DNA from: Symbiodinium sp. CCMP2592
Taxonomy: Eukaryota; Sar; Dinophyceae; Suessiales; Symbiodiniaceae
Direction: 5' to 3'
DNA: 64,000 nucleotides
Assembly: GCA_905221615.1 (NCBI GenBank)
Contig: CAJNDT010004646.1
Location: 372,001-436,000 of the forward strand
The notes under the pieces: generated by a model
What the model saw: only the letters and a program-made list of their open reading frames with translations
What the model was told of the DNA's origin: nothing
Database searches by the model: none
Made by a program: the position numbers and the translations under genes
Part shown: positions 25,440 through 35,908 of the stretch, piece by piece
How positions within the stretch are numbered: the first letter of the stretch is position 1
Layout: every line of letters begins with the position of its first letter

Positions 25440-26330
25440 GTGTCACTTTTGAAGGCTTTCAATGATGTTCCGGTGCCAGAAGAGCTGCTTGCCCTCCTCG
25501 CTCACGCTATGAAGCTTACGACTCACAGGCCAGAGGCTCTCCATAAGCCCTGCACGTGTCGGCATACCTGAAAAACAAATGCATGAACGTCGGAACCAGT
25601 CGTACGGATAAGAACGGAGGTAGGTCACTTCACGATAACTGGAGAGCTCAGCCCTTGCGGAATGTTGTGATTCAAGTTCTCCACCAACCAGGTCGCCTGT
25701 CAGAACGAGGAGCCGTGCCTTCGAACTGCTCGGAAAGAGCTCAGAAAGAGCTCAGGATGAGGCCTCCTCGACGGACTGAAATCTCACCAGAGCCGCGGTC
25801 TGTCACTTGGCTCAACTCATTTCAGCTGTTGTGGCGTGTGCCGTCGTGCCGTCGTGCCGTGCCTTTCCGCCCGGCCCGGAGTTCTGCAGGAGCTTGAACT
25901 GGGAGATGTTCCCGTACCTCCGGTACACCACCGAACTCGCCCAGAAGTCGACCCTTCATGTTGCCCGAATCTGCAACGATGGAACCTGCTTGATTTTTCA
26001 GAAGATTTCTCTTTCAGGCTGCGCACTCCTGGAAGATGGCTTGGAGGCTTTCCGCCTGTAGTAGCCGAACTTGAAGTGGTGCTGAAAAAACACTGTGGCC
26101 GCATAATCGCGAGAAGTGGAATGTGCACATCTGAGCTCAGAAACTTGAGCAAAGCGCCATATAAAGCATTTCTGAAAAAAGCCCCGCTGGATAGTAGATA
26201 CAGGCCGGCCCCAGCACCAGACAAAGCCGCGACGGATGAGACCCAGGAGCCGCACAGTGAAGCCCGGCGGAAGGTCGGCAATGTAGAGGTTGTCGGAGGG
26301 TGGAGCCTTTCCCGATGACAAAACCGCATC
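25440..26330 (-). CDS. RRM-domain RNA-binding protein, fragmentary exons
   Basis: At about 26262-26325 the minus strand reads GKAPPSDNLYIADLPPGF, an RNP2-type strand (NLYIADLP) at the start of an RNA recognition motif. At about 25857-25921 the frame reads RYGNISQFKLLQNSGPGGKA, which fits the middle of the same RRM (loop, strand and a GPGGKA turn leading to RNP1). An intron of roughly 320 bp would separate the two. A further coding-like minus-strand segment at 25446-25560 (LMESLWPVSRKLHSVSEEGK) may be a downstream exon. The RNP1 octamer itself was not located. Start and stop are unknown. Confidence 0.5.
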
Positions 26331-27540
26331 TGCCTTTTTGAGCGTGTTGCATTGAGCTGTGACCCAGGCCAGAGCCTGCATTGCTAGCCTGCCGGAGGAG
26401 AGACTGGAGAAGGCTGGTAGCAAGGCTAACGACCGAAAGCTGGAAAGCTTCTGAGACAACACTTACCGTTCGGACAGCAAAGGCAAAGAGCAGCGAAAGC
26501 CATCGCCTTGCCGCTGGGCACAGCGAGACACACGCAGTCTTCGGTCTTCGCTTTGCTGGTACGCTCCCAAATGCTACTATGAGGCTATGAGTCTGCGGGA
26601 TCAAACGTGGGAAACTGTCGGGGAAAAGAATCGACTCGAGTCTCTGAAGGGCTAATGAGATGACCCATGTTTCTAACTGGCCGGCCCAGTGCTGTAAGGT
26701 GAAACGGCAAGTTCACGCATCGACGAGTGCAAGTCATCGTCGCGGTGGGAGCCATGCGTGCGACTGCATTGAACTCAGTCCTTAGGAGTGGGAGTCTGCT
26801 ACTGCTAAAGCTTTGCAATTGCTTCAAGGTGAGCTGATTGATGCTCGGGTACGAGTTAGAAATCTCCGGACACGATTTTTGCGCCTGTCTGCAACCCCTC
26901 GACTTGCGCAAGCCAGGACAGAAGGGCACTCGGCCAGACAACTTCGCACACTGCCAAGGAACTCATGCCTTTGCATGATCGTGCCGCTGGAACATGCTGA
27001 AAGACTGTTTGCTGACTGCTCACAGTCAGCGCGCGAGAGCTCCTGGCACCAACCAGCCCACTTGCCGAAATTGACGCATATCCAATATGGGTTCAGATGT
27101 CTGTCCTCCAGCTTGTCAGATGCGAAGACATTGAAGAGCACTCGCCATCGGGCGCGCTGCAAGGCCTTCACTACCTTGCGGCTAATGCCCCAGACTTGCT
27201 GTGCTTAGAAGCTTTCTGCCACCTCTGCACGCATCATCCAACGGCCACCAAGCACCCGGTATCGCGTAATGACGGGAGGATTGATTGTTGCTGATTGCCC
27301 ACCGATTGTGAGAAACTCTCTCGTAAACTATTCTCTCGAAGCTCCGGCGTGATGATACATGTTGCGTGCATCACGTAACCTCGCTTGCACTTTCTACTAT
27401 CTCGTCACCTTCGGTCATCACCACGGTACGGTGACAGGTGCCTTCGACTAAAGACGCTGCTGTGACCCGAGTGCTCTTTGCAATCCTCCGAAACATGCAA
27501 GCGTACTGCGAGCATCCCAAATCCGTGCCCCCTACTGGCC
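26331..27540. other. Intergenic, one unassigned open frame
   Basis: A minus-strand frame at about 27040-27200 (KALQRARWRVLFNVFASDKL, then EDRHLNPYWICVNFGK) has a plausible protein composition but no recognised domain. Nothing else is supported. Confidence 0.35.
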
Positions 27541-27542
27541 TT

Positions 27543-30495
27543 TCATGGATGCAGCGCAGCCTCCAAAAAGACTGCCGCGTCCTCGGAGGCACGGACATGG
27601 CAATCCACGCTCCCCACTGCTCCGTGTGCGATCAAGGCAACGTCCTTGGCTGCATCAGTCTGCGCACGCCCGCCGAAGCTTTGCGAGAAGGAGATTGCGC
27701 AAGTCTCGTTGCCCTTGTCCACCACCCAGAAAGTACCGCCACCGCCTCCCATCCACATGGTCTGTCCCACCCGGGCTCTCTTGCTCCTCAGCTTTGAACC
27801 GAGCTTACCTGCTGCTGCCAAAGAGCACTGCTGCTTCCTACTTCCTACCAGCATGTGAGCGAAAGTGGTAGAGCCCAGCTTCGGTGAAGGCATCTGCTTG
27901 AAGGTCAGGTGCGTGTTCCTGAGCTGCACTAAACCCTGACTTTTGGCGAGGGTGTTAGCAGACGCACTTCAAAGTCAGGGCAGAAGCTCGGCCGACTCTT
28001 GCGACAAGCTTCAACAGCGACCAGCCGGTATAGTCCCACATACCACCTTTGGCCTTGCCATCAGCATCGTGCCATCCAGGCAGACGGCCATCCTCACAGA
28101 AATGAGCACCGGTTGAGGGTGCTGCGGGTCCCAGCATCTCCCAGCCTTCTGCCCGTAAACCGCCAGGCTGTCGGACCAGAGTGCCTGAAGGATCACAAAA
28201 GCAGTCACATGAGACGATTTCCAGAGTCCGAGCTGCCGAGTCAGCCTTCATGGTGCTAGGCCGCAGGATCTGTGCCCCTGTGGGGGTTTTCCCAGTGAGA
28301 AGCATCTGGCAGAACTTGGCGTAATCCTCCACGGTGCTCCACATCCCCGGATCCTGCAAGCTTGCTAAGCCGCTAAGCAAGCCTTGTCAGCTTCACTTTG
28401 TCAGCTGAAGCCGGGCGTCGTTGTAACTCAAGATCCCTCCACCGGCGCTCATGATCGGGACGGCCTTGCCGGGCTGGCTCCAGACCTTGGTCTTCGCCGC
28501 ACGGGCATCTCTCTTGGCATTGCCGATTGCAGGGGAATGCTGGCCTTCGGCACATACTTTCCACCGCCGCTTCGCTGGCAGTCGTACAGGACTGCTTCTC
28601 GTTTCCTCTTCGTCGCCTCCATGTAGAAAAGCTTTGCACTGCAAAAGCGCAGCAATTGAACACGAAAAACTTCCAAGCGCTAAGCCACCACAGGGACACC
28701 GTGGGTATCAGGTTTTGTGTCGAAGGATACAAAGACATGCTATTCGACCACAGTCTGTCACGCATTTTTCTGCAAGGGTCTGGCACTTCGAAGAAGGTGT
28801 CTCGCATCCCCAGAGGTGAAAGAAGGGCTGCGTTCACGAACTTGTCCTGCAGATGCGATGTGCTGATTACAAAGCATGTGCCCATCACCTTCTCCAAGCC
28901 AAGCTGCCAGACGCTTGCCGCTGACGGCTTCACAGACTCTGCCGATCATGTCAGTGCAGAAGCTGTAGGTGTAGCGAGATCCTTCTTAGAGGCCAGCGTG
29001 CGGACCGAAGAAGATGATATGCAGTACCCCAGGCCAACATTTTGCGTAAGATGTCGAAGCTCTTAAGCAATGATACTGTCTTTAATCTCCATCCATAGTC
29101 AAAACCGAATCTGAACCCTTGTCACACCATGGGGATACGTGCAGTCTCCTGGCTCGCTTTGCAATGGCTGGGTTGCAAGCTCTTGGCACATCGAAGCGAG
29201 GTTCCTTGGCCGGCACTCCATTGCGTACTGACACAGCTGTACAGGTCGGTGCAACTGTCCGAGCAGAGTCAGAGCAGAGCGGGGGAGTCAGATGCGAAGA
29301 CAAGCGGAAGAGCGACAGTGGGGCAACACCCCGACCCGGCGAGAAACGCAAAGCTTAAAGCACTAACTCGCGAGGCGCAAGCAGTGGCATCCCCTCGTCT
29401 ACGCACTTCGCTGCCGGTCTCCGTGGTCACAGTTGTATTCATTTACCACTTGGGACCCAAGCCCGATGGCCAGAAAGTCGACAGGCTACAGAATCCAAGT
29501 GAAAGCCAAGAGTCTTGACCTGCCTCTGTTTGATGCGACGCATGGTTTTGGCGTAAGCTGCACAGTCCTGGCAGGCTCAAGTCGCAGCATCAAGAGCTCT
29601 ACACCAAGCATCAAATCTAAATGAAACCAAGAGGTGCAGCCAACATTTGCTGGAGGTTTGCCTGTAGTACCTAGACGGGTCATCTCTTTGCAATGCACAT
29701 CCACAAAGATGCAAAAATCAGAAGCACACCTTCCAACAGATGGATACCTTCAACAGCTTCGCTCACAGGGGAAGACCCTCTGTCTGCAAAAGAAGCCGAG
29801 GATTCCAGGCAACAAAATCTGCTGGCCCCTCACTGTCTGCGAGCACTGCCCGCATCACCGCATCGTCTCTCCCCCTCAGGTCGCCGGGGTTCGGGGACCA
29901 GGACGAAGCCCGTCTCACGTGATCCACCCATCCATCCCGGTACATTTCTGATTTCTGATTGACGCTTCGTCTTTCCTTTCGTGCAACGGCGCCGCTTCCT
30001 TCACCTCGCGGGGGTGGGGCATTCGGCTATTCCATCATGTGACTAACCTCGGCGAAGGCCGAGCCGTCCTTCCTGGGCGGGATGCACTGCTGCTCTTCTC
30101 GCTGCTGACTATGACTCAGACCTCCACCGCTCAGCTCAAGGTTGACATGGCTTTCCAGCCCTGGAGTATGTTGTGCTTTCTGCCGGTCCTGGTACTGAAG
30201 CCCAGCCGTCATCGTGAGAAGATGCCGAAGCGTCGGTTGAACTTTCACCTTACGAGCCTTCAATCTCTGTCTCTTTCCACGCCCCTTCCCGCTTACCTCC
30301 CCCGAGAAGCTGATGTACTTGCCGATCGGATCTGCCAACTTCACCTTGCCCTTGTCAACGAGAGTAAGGAAGGCTGCAGCCACCAGCGGCTTTGTGCAGC
30401 CATGCAGGCGGCAGAGCGTGCGGAGTCCAAAGGGCCGCTTCGCGCGCACGTTGGCAAAGCCGTCCGAGTGTGCCAGCACGCACCGCCCCCTTCGC
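27543..30495 (-). CDS. Beta-lactamase-related serine hydrolase, multi-exon
   Basis: At least seven minus-strand exons are visible. (a) About 30490-30297 reads LCRLHGCTKPLVAAAFLTLV and ends at a GTAAGC donor. (b) From 30248, after CGTAAG, it reads VKVQPTLRHLLTMTAGLQYQ. (c) About 28985-28889 reads YSFCTDMIGRVCEAVSGKRL. (d) From 28846, after TCTGCAG, it reads DKFVNAALLSPLGMRDTFFE. (e) From 28353 it reads DPGMWSTVEDYAKFCQMLLT. (f) About 28178-28010 ends in GGMWDYTGWSLLKLV. (g) About 27840-27543 reads MWMGGGGGTFWVVDKG and FSQSFGGR. These blocks, in this order, are the class C beta-lactamase / esterase family (PF00144 type). The SxxK nucleophile position reads G-C-T-K, so the catalytic serine appears to be glycine (codon GGC). 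Exons between b and c may be missing from this list. Confidence 0.75.
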
Positions 30496-30574
30496 CTTGG
30501 CAAGGCTTGGCAAGACTTGGCGAGGTGCCAGGGCTCGGAGCTTCCATGAATTTGCCAACCGGAGGGAAGAAGTG

Positions 30575-30665
30575 AGACAGGGAGAAACGGAGAACGAGAG
30601 AGACGGAGAAAGGGAAAGAGAGAGAGAGAGAGAGAAAGCGAGGAGAAAGACATGGAGGGAGCGAG
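30575..30665. repeat. GA-rich simple repeat
   Basis: GAGAGA / GAAAGG units are densest at about 30610-30640. It lies just upstream, in minus-strand terms, of the first recognised beta-lactamase exon. Confidence 0.85.
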
Positions 30666-30669
30666 ACGG

Positions 30670-31345
30670 GGGATCTTTCAGGGAGGATCGAGGCAAGGAA
30701 CATACTGAATCGAGGGTATCGAGGCATATGGGGCTGGTTGGCTTTGAGTACTTGAACTACGACTTCCAACTCATCAAAACTCAGGTACAGTCTGGCATGG
30801 ACGTCTTAGAACATGATGATCCGGGCTTGCAGGGCCTCTGAGACAATTTCTTGAGTCCGCGTCAGTGCGGCCGGTCAAGAACTCGTGTCTAGCTCAGCCC
30901 AGGCACAGCACCAGATGGGCCGCGCCTGCAAGCGCCCCAGCACCCACCTGACGACACGAGCCATGCTCCTAAGGAGCACAGTCTTTGCAGTCTGGGGGTC
31001 GCGTCTTGCGCTGCAGGTCACAGATTCGCAGCCTCTGCGCCCAGTGCATCCTTGAGCTTTGCGAAGGGCTCTTCGGCCAAACCCTCGGCACTCGGTGACA
31101 CCACAGGGAAGCCCGCCACCTGCATTGGAACATCGTGTCACTTCTGTGAAGGGAGGGTCTGCTCAGGTGTCAAGGCATCCTAGTGCCGCAGAGGGTCGCG
31201 TTTCGTCGTTCTCTTCGCCTGTTTGCGTTTCACCGGCATCACGAAATGGCCGTTGGCAGGATCGATCTTGGACTGCCCGCTAGGACTTCAAGCTGACTTC
31301 ATCTTTGCTTGAATGATGTGAGTCTGTACGAGGTGACTTTCTCGC
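30670..31345. other. Intergenic, nothing recognised
   Basis: Short frames only. This is the spacer between the GalNAc-transferase 3' end and the beta-lactamase 5' region, both on the minus strand. Confidence 0.4.
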
Positions 31346-31597
31346 ATGGGACACATGCCCGACAAGATGTCATATAATTTGTTCAAGCAGCTGTTGAGCC
31401 CTGAAGCTAAGGTCGGTTTTAAGCCAGAGGACAGAACCCGCATCCTCATGACATACTTGCGAGAAGGGCTAAGCAAAATGATTATGGCCATTCCCAAACA
31501 GAAGACGTTCTCCAACTGGATTTACCACTACAAGACCTCCAGCCAAGCAAGCGGTCTTTTTGCTCAACTATCTGGCAAATCTTCCCCTAGCTGGTGA
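31346..31597 (+). CDS. Small open frame of doubtful status
   Basis: An 83-codon frame on the plus strand has reasonable protein composition (YNLFKQLLSPEAKVGFKPED) and overlaps the 3' end of the convergent GalNAc-transferase by 34 bp. No family is recognised. It may be an exon of a plus-strand gene or chance. Confidence 0.25.
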   Translation: MGHMPDKMSYNLFKQLLSPEAKVGFKPEDRTRILMTYLREGLSKMIMAIPKQKTFSNWIYHYKTSSQASGLFAQLSGKSSPSW

Positions 31598-33531
31598 CGG
31601 GCTACTGCGGCTTCGTACCTCTGTGTTTCGGATGGTACGAACTGTTCGATGACCTCCCACTCGCGTGCACCCTTGCAGGGGACCGCCGCAAGCTGCGTGG
31701 GCTTGGCGTTCACAGAAACACAACGGCCAGAGGCGTGTCGGATGAGCCCCTTCGCGTCGAGCAGATATTGCTGATTCTGATTTTGCCCCGTTATATCACA
31801 GAAATAGACGATGGGACCTGTCGGATCCAGCCGATCAAAGCACTCGATCGAGTTCCAAAGCCGGATCCCCGAGAATTTCCAGGAGCTCCGCGACAGATTT
31901 CCCGTATTGGCATCAGCGGATGGCGCAAAGCGAGACTTCGCAGGGACACAGTGGCCGAAGAGCCACTTACAGTCGACGTGACACCAGTCCTGCCCATGTT
32001 GCCGGGGACACTCTGCGCAATTGGGAGCAGTGTGGCCGCCACATACCACTTCAGAAGATGATGCGGAGTCAGGGTCTGTAGATTGGAAATCAGATGGAGT
32101 TGGAAAGCCGGGGGGAGCCATGTTTGCAAAGTGCAGCCAGGATGCTGTAGCACAGTTCTCCAACCGAAAATTTCCACCTGCTTTGGAAATGCACTTCTCG
32201 GTGCCTTTCAAGCGCAAGTGGAACACGTATTCCGGGAGCACCCCGCCAGCGACATACAGTTTGCGAAAGCGATGCAGAAAGTATGCAAAAGGCTTGCATT
32301 GCAGATCCTGCAGCTTGCGAGCCGCTATCGACACATCAATCTTTGAGTCCAACTTGCCTTCCCGAAACTTGTCTTTGAACTCACCAAACCAAATTGCAGC
32401 AACCCTGGCCAAATTATCTGTGCGATGTTTCAACTTGTAGTGAGACAGGGTGCGGGCATCGGAGTCAACCCGCCACATGTGTGCCACATGACTTGATTTG
32501 GCACGCAGGATGTCACCACCACACAGCCATGCCCGCAGTGATTGATCGGTGTTCTCTCCGCCCCACCCACGCATGCCAGGATCAAAGCCACCGGAGTCTT
32601 TCCACCATTTCTGCGTGGTGGCCACCAGGCCTCCACTGATAACAGGGATAAAGTCCGACTGGTCTTCATACCACCAGAAATCGGCATTGAAGTTGATGTA
32701 ACATTTTGCTGTCAGGGCTCCGTGCACCTTCTCATCCCAGCTGTCCAGATCAAGATCAGCAATCATTGGCACAACCAACCGACGCTCCTTTGCTGCTAGC
32801 AGTTCTATGGTCTCTTTGTACCAATTCTTCGCAGGTGCGACGTGGCAATCATAGAAACCGATGTAGGTTCCAGCTGCGGCGTCTCCACCGGTCTGCTTGG
32901 CAATCATCAAGCCCAAGGACTCATTGTGCCTCAAGACCTTCATCTTGCAGTGTGGAGGAACACCCTCCAACTTCGTGATCAGGTGTGGGACTGAAGCATC
33001 GTCTACCACAATGATCTCCTCGAGGACCTCCGGTGGTGTCCTGTTACAGAAGCTCATGACCGTCTTGAAGGCATAAGGCTCATTCAGACAGGGTAGCACC
33101 ACCGACATGGTGCCAGGGCCACTCGTCGCTCGCGGCTCCAGGAAACGGGCTGCGACCCCCTTGGCCTTGGAGGCCTCCGCTCGTTTGGGCTCGGCTGCGG
33201 CTGGGCCGGCTGGGCCGACCTCGGAAGTGGTGCGGGCCCGGGTGCCTTCAGGCGCCAAAAAACACCCGATGATGACGATCTGCAAGACCACCTGCACCAC
33301 AACCAGCCACCTGGACGCACAGCCGCACAACGGAAGGGTGATGCCCAAGAGAGATGTGGCAGTCAATCCCATCAGAGGCGGGCCCAAAGTCTCCAGCATC
33401 CCGAACTCCGTTCCATTTAAGGGCATGTTGTAGGGGACCAAAAATAAGAAAATCAAAGGAGCTGCCCAGCAAGTGAAACATCTGCGAGACCATACCGAGG
33501 CCGAAGCACGCTCAGTCCGCGATTTGGCCAT
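31564..33531 (-). CDS. Polypeptide GalNAc-transferase-like, GT27 with lectin tail
   Basis: A 655-codon uninterrupted ORF. Residues 20-95 hold three hydrophobic stretches (about 22-35, 54-70, 75-93) instead of the single type II anchor usual for Golgi GALNTs. The catalytic domain starts near 141 (MSVVLPCLNE, then EEIIVVDDAS). The Mn-binding DxH is D228-C-H230, and the GWGGEN motif is at 322-327 with HVAH just after. These are GT27 hallmarks: transfer of GalNAc from UDP-GalNAc to Ser/Thr in the secretory pathway. Residues about 425-650 form a ricin-type trefoil-like tail (CISKAGGNFRLENC, SIECFDR, GLIRHASGRCVSV). A Cys-rich insert of about 35 residues (CGGHTAPNC, CPRQHGQDWC) sits inside the tail. 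The absence of introns next to multi-exon neighbours suggests an mRNA-derived copy. Confidence 0.88.
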   Translation of the reverse strand: MAKSRTERASASVWSRRCFTCWAAPLIFLFLVPYNMPLNGTEFGMLETLGPPLMGLTATSLLGITLPLCGCASRWLVVVQVVLQIVIIGCFLAPEGTRARTTSEVGPAGPAAAEPKRAEASKAKGVAARFLEPRATSGPGTMSVVLPCLNEPYAFKTVMSFCNRTPPEVLEEIIVVDDASVPHLITKLEGVPPHCKMKVLRHNESLGLMIAKQTGGDAAAGTYIGFYDCHVAPAKNWYKETIELLAAKERRLVVPMIADLDLDSWDEKVHGALTAKCYINFNADFWWYEDQSDFIPVISGGLVATTQKWWKDSGGFDPGMRGWGGENTDQSLRAWLCGGDILRAKSSHVAHMWRVDSDARTLSHYKLKHRTDNLARVAAIWFGEFKDKFREGKLDSKIDVSIAARKLQDLQCKPFAYFLHRFRKLYVAGGVLPEYVFHLRLKGTEKCISKAGGNFRLENCATASWLHFANMAPPGFPTPSDFQSTDPDSASSSEVVCGGHTAPNCAECPRQHGQDWCHVDCKWLFGHCVPAKSRFAPSADANTGNLSRSSWKFSGIRLWNSIECFDRLDPTGPIVYFCDITGQNQNQQYLLDAKGLIRHASGRCVSVNAKPTQLAAVPCKGAREWEVIEQFVPSETQRYEAAVARHQLGEDLPDS

Positions 33532-34272
33532 GGTCGCACCACCACTGCCCGGCCACTATACCTCGCTCGAAGGAGCACCCAGCTGCAGAGCTTGAACGAA
33601 TGCCCAGGCCCGTGTCGGCGTGGGAAAACCAATGACAACACAACAACTGTCAAGACCTGAGGACGAGCAGCAGAGGTCCATGAGCAGGCCTGCGCTACTT
33701 GACTAGTTAAAACGTGTAACCGGCCAAAGAGCGAAACGTGATTCGAATCTCCAGGTGCTAGCCAAATTCATGTTGACTTCCTTCTATGACAATTTGCTTT
33801 GCGAATCTCAAGACCTCATGCACATGAAGTTGACGTGGGGACTTGGGGACAAACTTTCTTGTAACTGTGTTGATCAAAAGAACATTGGAGCAGGATGATG
33901 CCGAAACTCCCACCGTAGACCCACTAAGCAAGAGGACAAATCCCTTCAGCTCTGTTTCCACACTCGCATGAGAAAGGCTATGAGGAGTGTATGTCACATA
34001 GCTCCCGCAATTTCCCGGAGCAGTTCGCGAAAGCACTAATTCGAGACCTAATCCAATTATCGGGTGGCCCTGTGGAAGGGTGCACACCTCCCGGCCGGCC
34101 TGCTCAGAAAATCGTGCCTGGTCCCGTCCGACTGCTCGAAAAATGATACCACGAAGAGCTCCACACGTCAGCTTCGTGGTTGTAACAGCACAGCCCTAAA
34201 CACGAAACTGTAAACCATGTTGGTCACCTGGCATCCCAGAAGAGCTGCGAATCGACTTGTGGGTTGTGAGAC
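33532..34272. other. Spacer between GalNAc-transferase and retroelement tail
   Basis: Only short frames are present. The 5' side of the GalNAc-transferase should hold its promoter, but I see no TATA-like or TTTT-box signal that I can defend. Confidence 0.4.
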
Positions 34273-34455
34273 TCTTATTTTCCCTTTACGTGTCAACCGG
34301 GCGTTCCATATTCCATATATACAAAAGAGTATGCATATAAAAATTCAGGATATGTCACTCTTCATCCGAATATATACTTCACAACTAATAAAAATTCGGC
34401 TCACACTAGCGGCTCGCTTTTCCTCGTGATTGGGGCATCGCAGTGCCTTGCCCTG
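34273..34455. repeat. 183-bp direct repeat, copy A
   Basis: It starts TCTTATTTTCCCTTTACGTG and ends GCAGTGCCTTGCCCTG. It appears base-for-base identical to 34849-35031, 576 bp away. The pair flanks a 393-bp spacer and lies 3' of the RNase H frame. Confidence 0.93.
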
Positions 34456-34810
34456 GGCTCGGGCCCAGGGCGCTTGCTCTTTGTTCAGTTTCAACAACAT
34501 GGCAGAATCGCATTTGTACAAGATGCATTGTCAAAAGAAAGATGCCACTTGCATCATTGCGAACTTCGCAGCACAACTTGTGCGGGCAACAATCAGGGCG
34601 GGCTGGGTGGGACAAAACTTTTTTCCGGACTTATGCCGGAAATTTTTTCTTACCCTCCCACCACCCTGTGGAGCCAACTGACGGCATAACAAAGACTTCA
34701 TTGAGATCCCTCAAACATGAACTGTCATGTCTTGGGTTAAGAAAACTTTGACAAAAACACTCACGCCCTAAATTTTGAGTTTGTTTGACAAACCAAAATT
34801 TTTGACACAG

Positions 34811-34860
34811 GGGAAAATAAAGCTTCATCCGCTATTCGCGGAGTTGCGTCTTATTTTCCC
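34811..34860. other. Nested inverted repeat at the repeat border
   Basis: The outer arms GGGAAAATAA (34811-34820) and TTATTTTCCC (34851-34860) are perfect complements. An inner stem TCCGC/GCGGA lies at about 34828-34842. The right outer arm overlaps the start of direct-repeat copy B. Confidence 0.8.
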
Positions 34861-35031
34861 TTTACGTGTCAACCGGGCGTTCCATATTCCATATATACAA
34901 AAGAGTATGCATATAAAAATTCAGGATATGTCACTCTTCATCCGAATATATACTTCACAACTAATAAAAATTCGGCTCACACTAGCGGCTCGCTTTTCCT
35001 CGTGATTGGGGCATCGCAGTGCCTTGCCCTG
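34849..35031. repeat. 183-bp direct repeat, copy B
   Basis: This is the second copy of the 183-bp unit. Its start overlaps the right arm of a hairpin (34811-34860). It ends 59 bp before the RNase H stop at 35090. Confidence 0.93.
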
Positions 35032-35089
35032 CCCCTGTCTTTGGCACTAAGAGCGCCCAAACTACTTGCCGCCGCACCACTTGTGCACA

Positions 35090-35908
35090 TCACTTCAGTC
35101 GTGACTTCGACTCCTCAAGAAAGCTTTCAAAGAACTTCGCCGCAGGCCTAACACGCACGGGTGTCGGCAGGTTCCACACTCCTCTCGAAAGCGGATCCGA
35201 AGGATTACTTACAGATGGAACTCGATCGTACCAAATCATGAAGCCAAGGCTTTCCTCAATCTCGCATACCGCATCGATGACATGCGTTGCAAAGTGACTC
35301 ACTGTCCAGCACTTCACGAAGGCGCCGTGAACACCTTCGTTGTCAGTGAACACAACCACATTCTTGCCCTTAAGAGCTTTGAAGAAAAACTTCAGCGCAA
35401 CATATACCGCCAAAGCCTCCAGCTCAAAGATGACAGTCTCTTTGACACGCTCAAAGGACGTCATGACTTGGGAAACAAGCGAAGCATCAAGGTTTTCACC
35501 GAACCATTGGAGCAAGGAGCCTTTATGGTCATATGCCATGCCCCCGATGCCACAAAGCCTGCCCTCATCGCTGAAGGGTGCATCCACATACACATGCACG
35601 ACATTGCCCAGTTGCCGACTAATCGAGCGGCTTTGGTTTGACGAAACCAAACGCCTCAAGAAGCGACACGCCTCGGAAGTGACCTCGCTCAACCGACCTC
35701 CATGATGCCGGCTAAGCTGGTGCAGAGCAACCTTCGCTCTTCGACCGAACAACTGGCCAGAAGCAAACTGCAGCCTACCTCGAAGTCTCTCGCAGTCAGA
35801 ATGCGACAACCTGCCAGCTAACAAGACTTCGTCCAAGGCAGCAATTAACTCCAGCACACGTTTGTCGGTGTTCGCCAATTTGAAGAGTCCCAGGCGAGCT
35901 TCAGCCAT
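35090..35908 (-). CDS. RNase H-like domain of the retroelement
   Basis: 272 codons. The N-terminal part (LRGRLQFASGQLFGRR) matches the RT-RNase H connection of retroelements. The RNase H core follows: VHVYVDAPFSDEG with the first acidic residue, then FELEALAVYVALKFF, VVVFTDNEGVHGAF and IWYDRVPSVSNPSDPLSRG. It lies in the -1 frame relative to the upstream RT frame and overlaps it by 64 bp. The join that restores family-like continuity is near 35905, so an indel or a frameshift site is needed to express both. Confidence 0.8.
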   Translation of the reverse strand: MAEARLGLFKLANTDKRVLELIAALDEVLLAGRLSHSDCERLRGRLQFASGQLFGRRAKVALHQLSRHHGGRLSEVTSEACRFLRRLVSSNQSRSISRQLGNVVHVYVDAPFSDEGRLCGIGGMAYDHKGSLLQWFGENLDASLVSQVMTSFERVKETVIFELEALAVYVALKFFFKALKGKNVVVFTDNEGVHGAFVKCWTVSHFATHVIDAVCEIEESLGFMIWYDRVPSVSNPSDPLSRGVWNLPTPVRVRPAAKFFESFLEESKSRLK

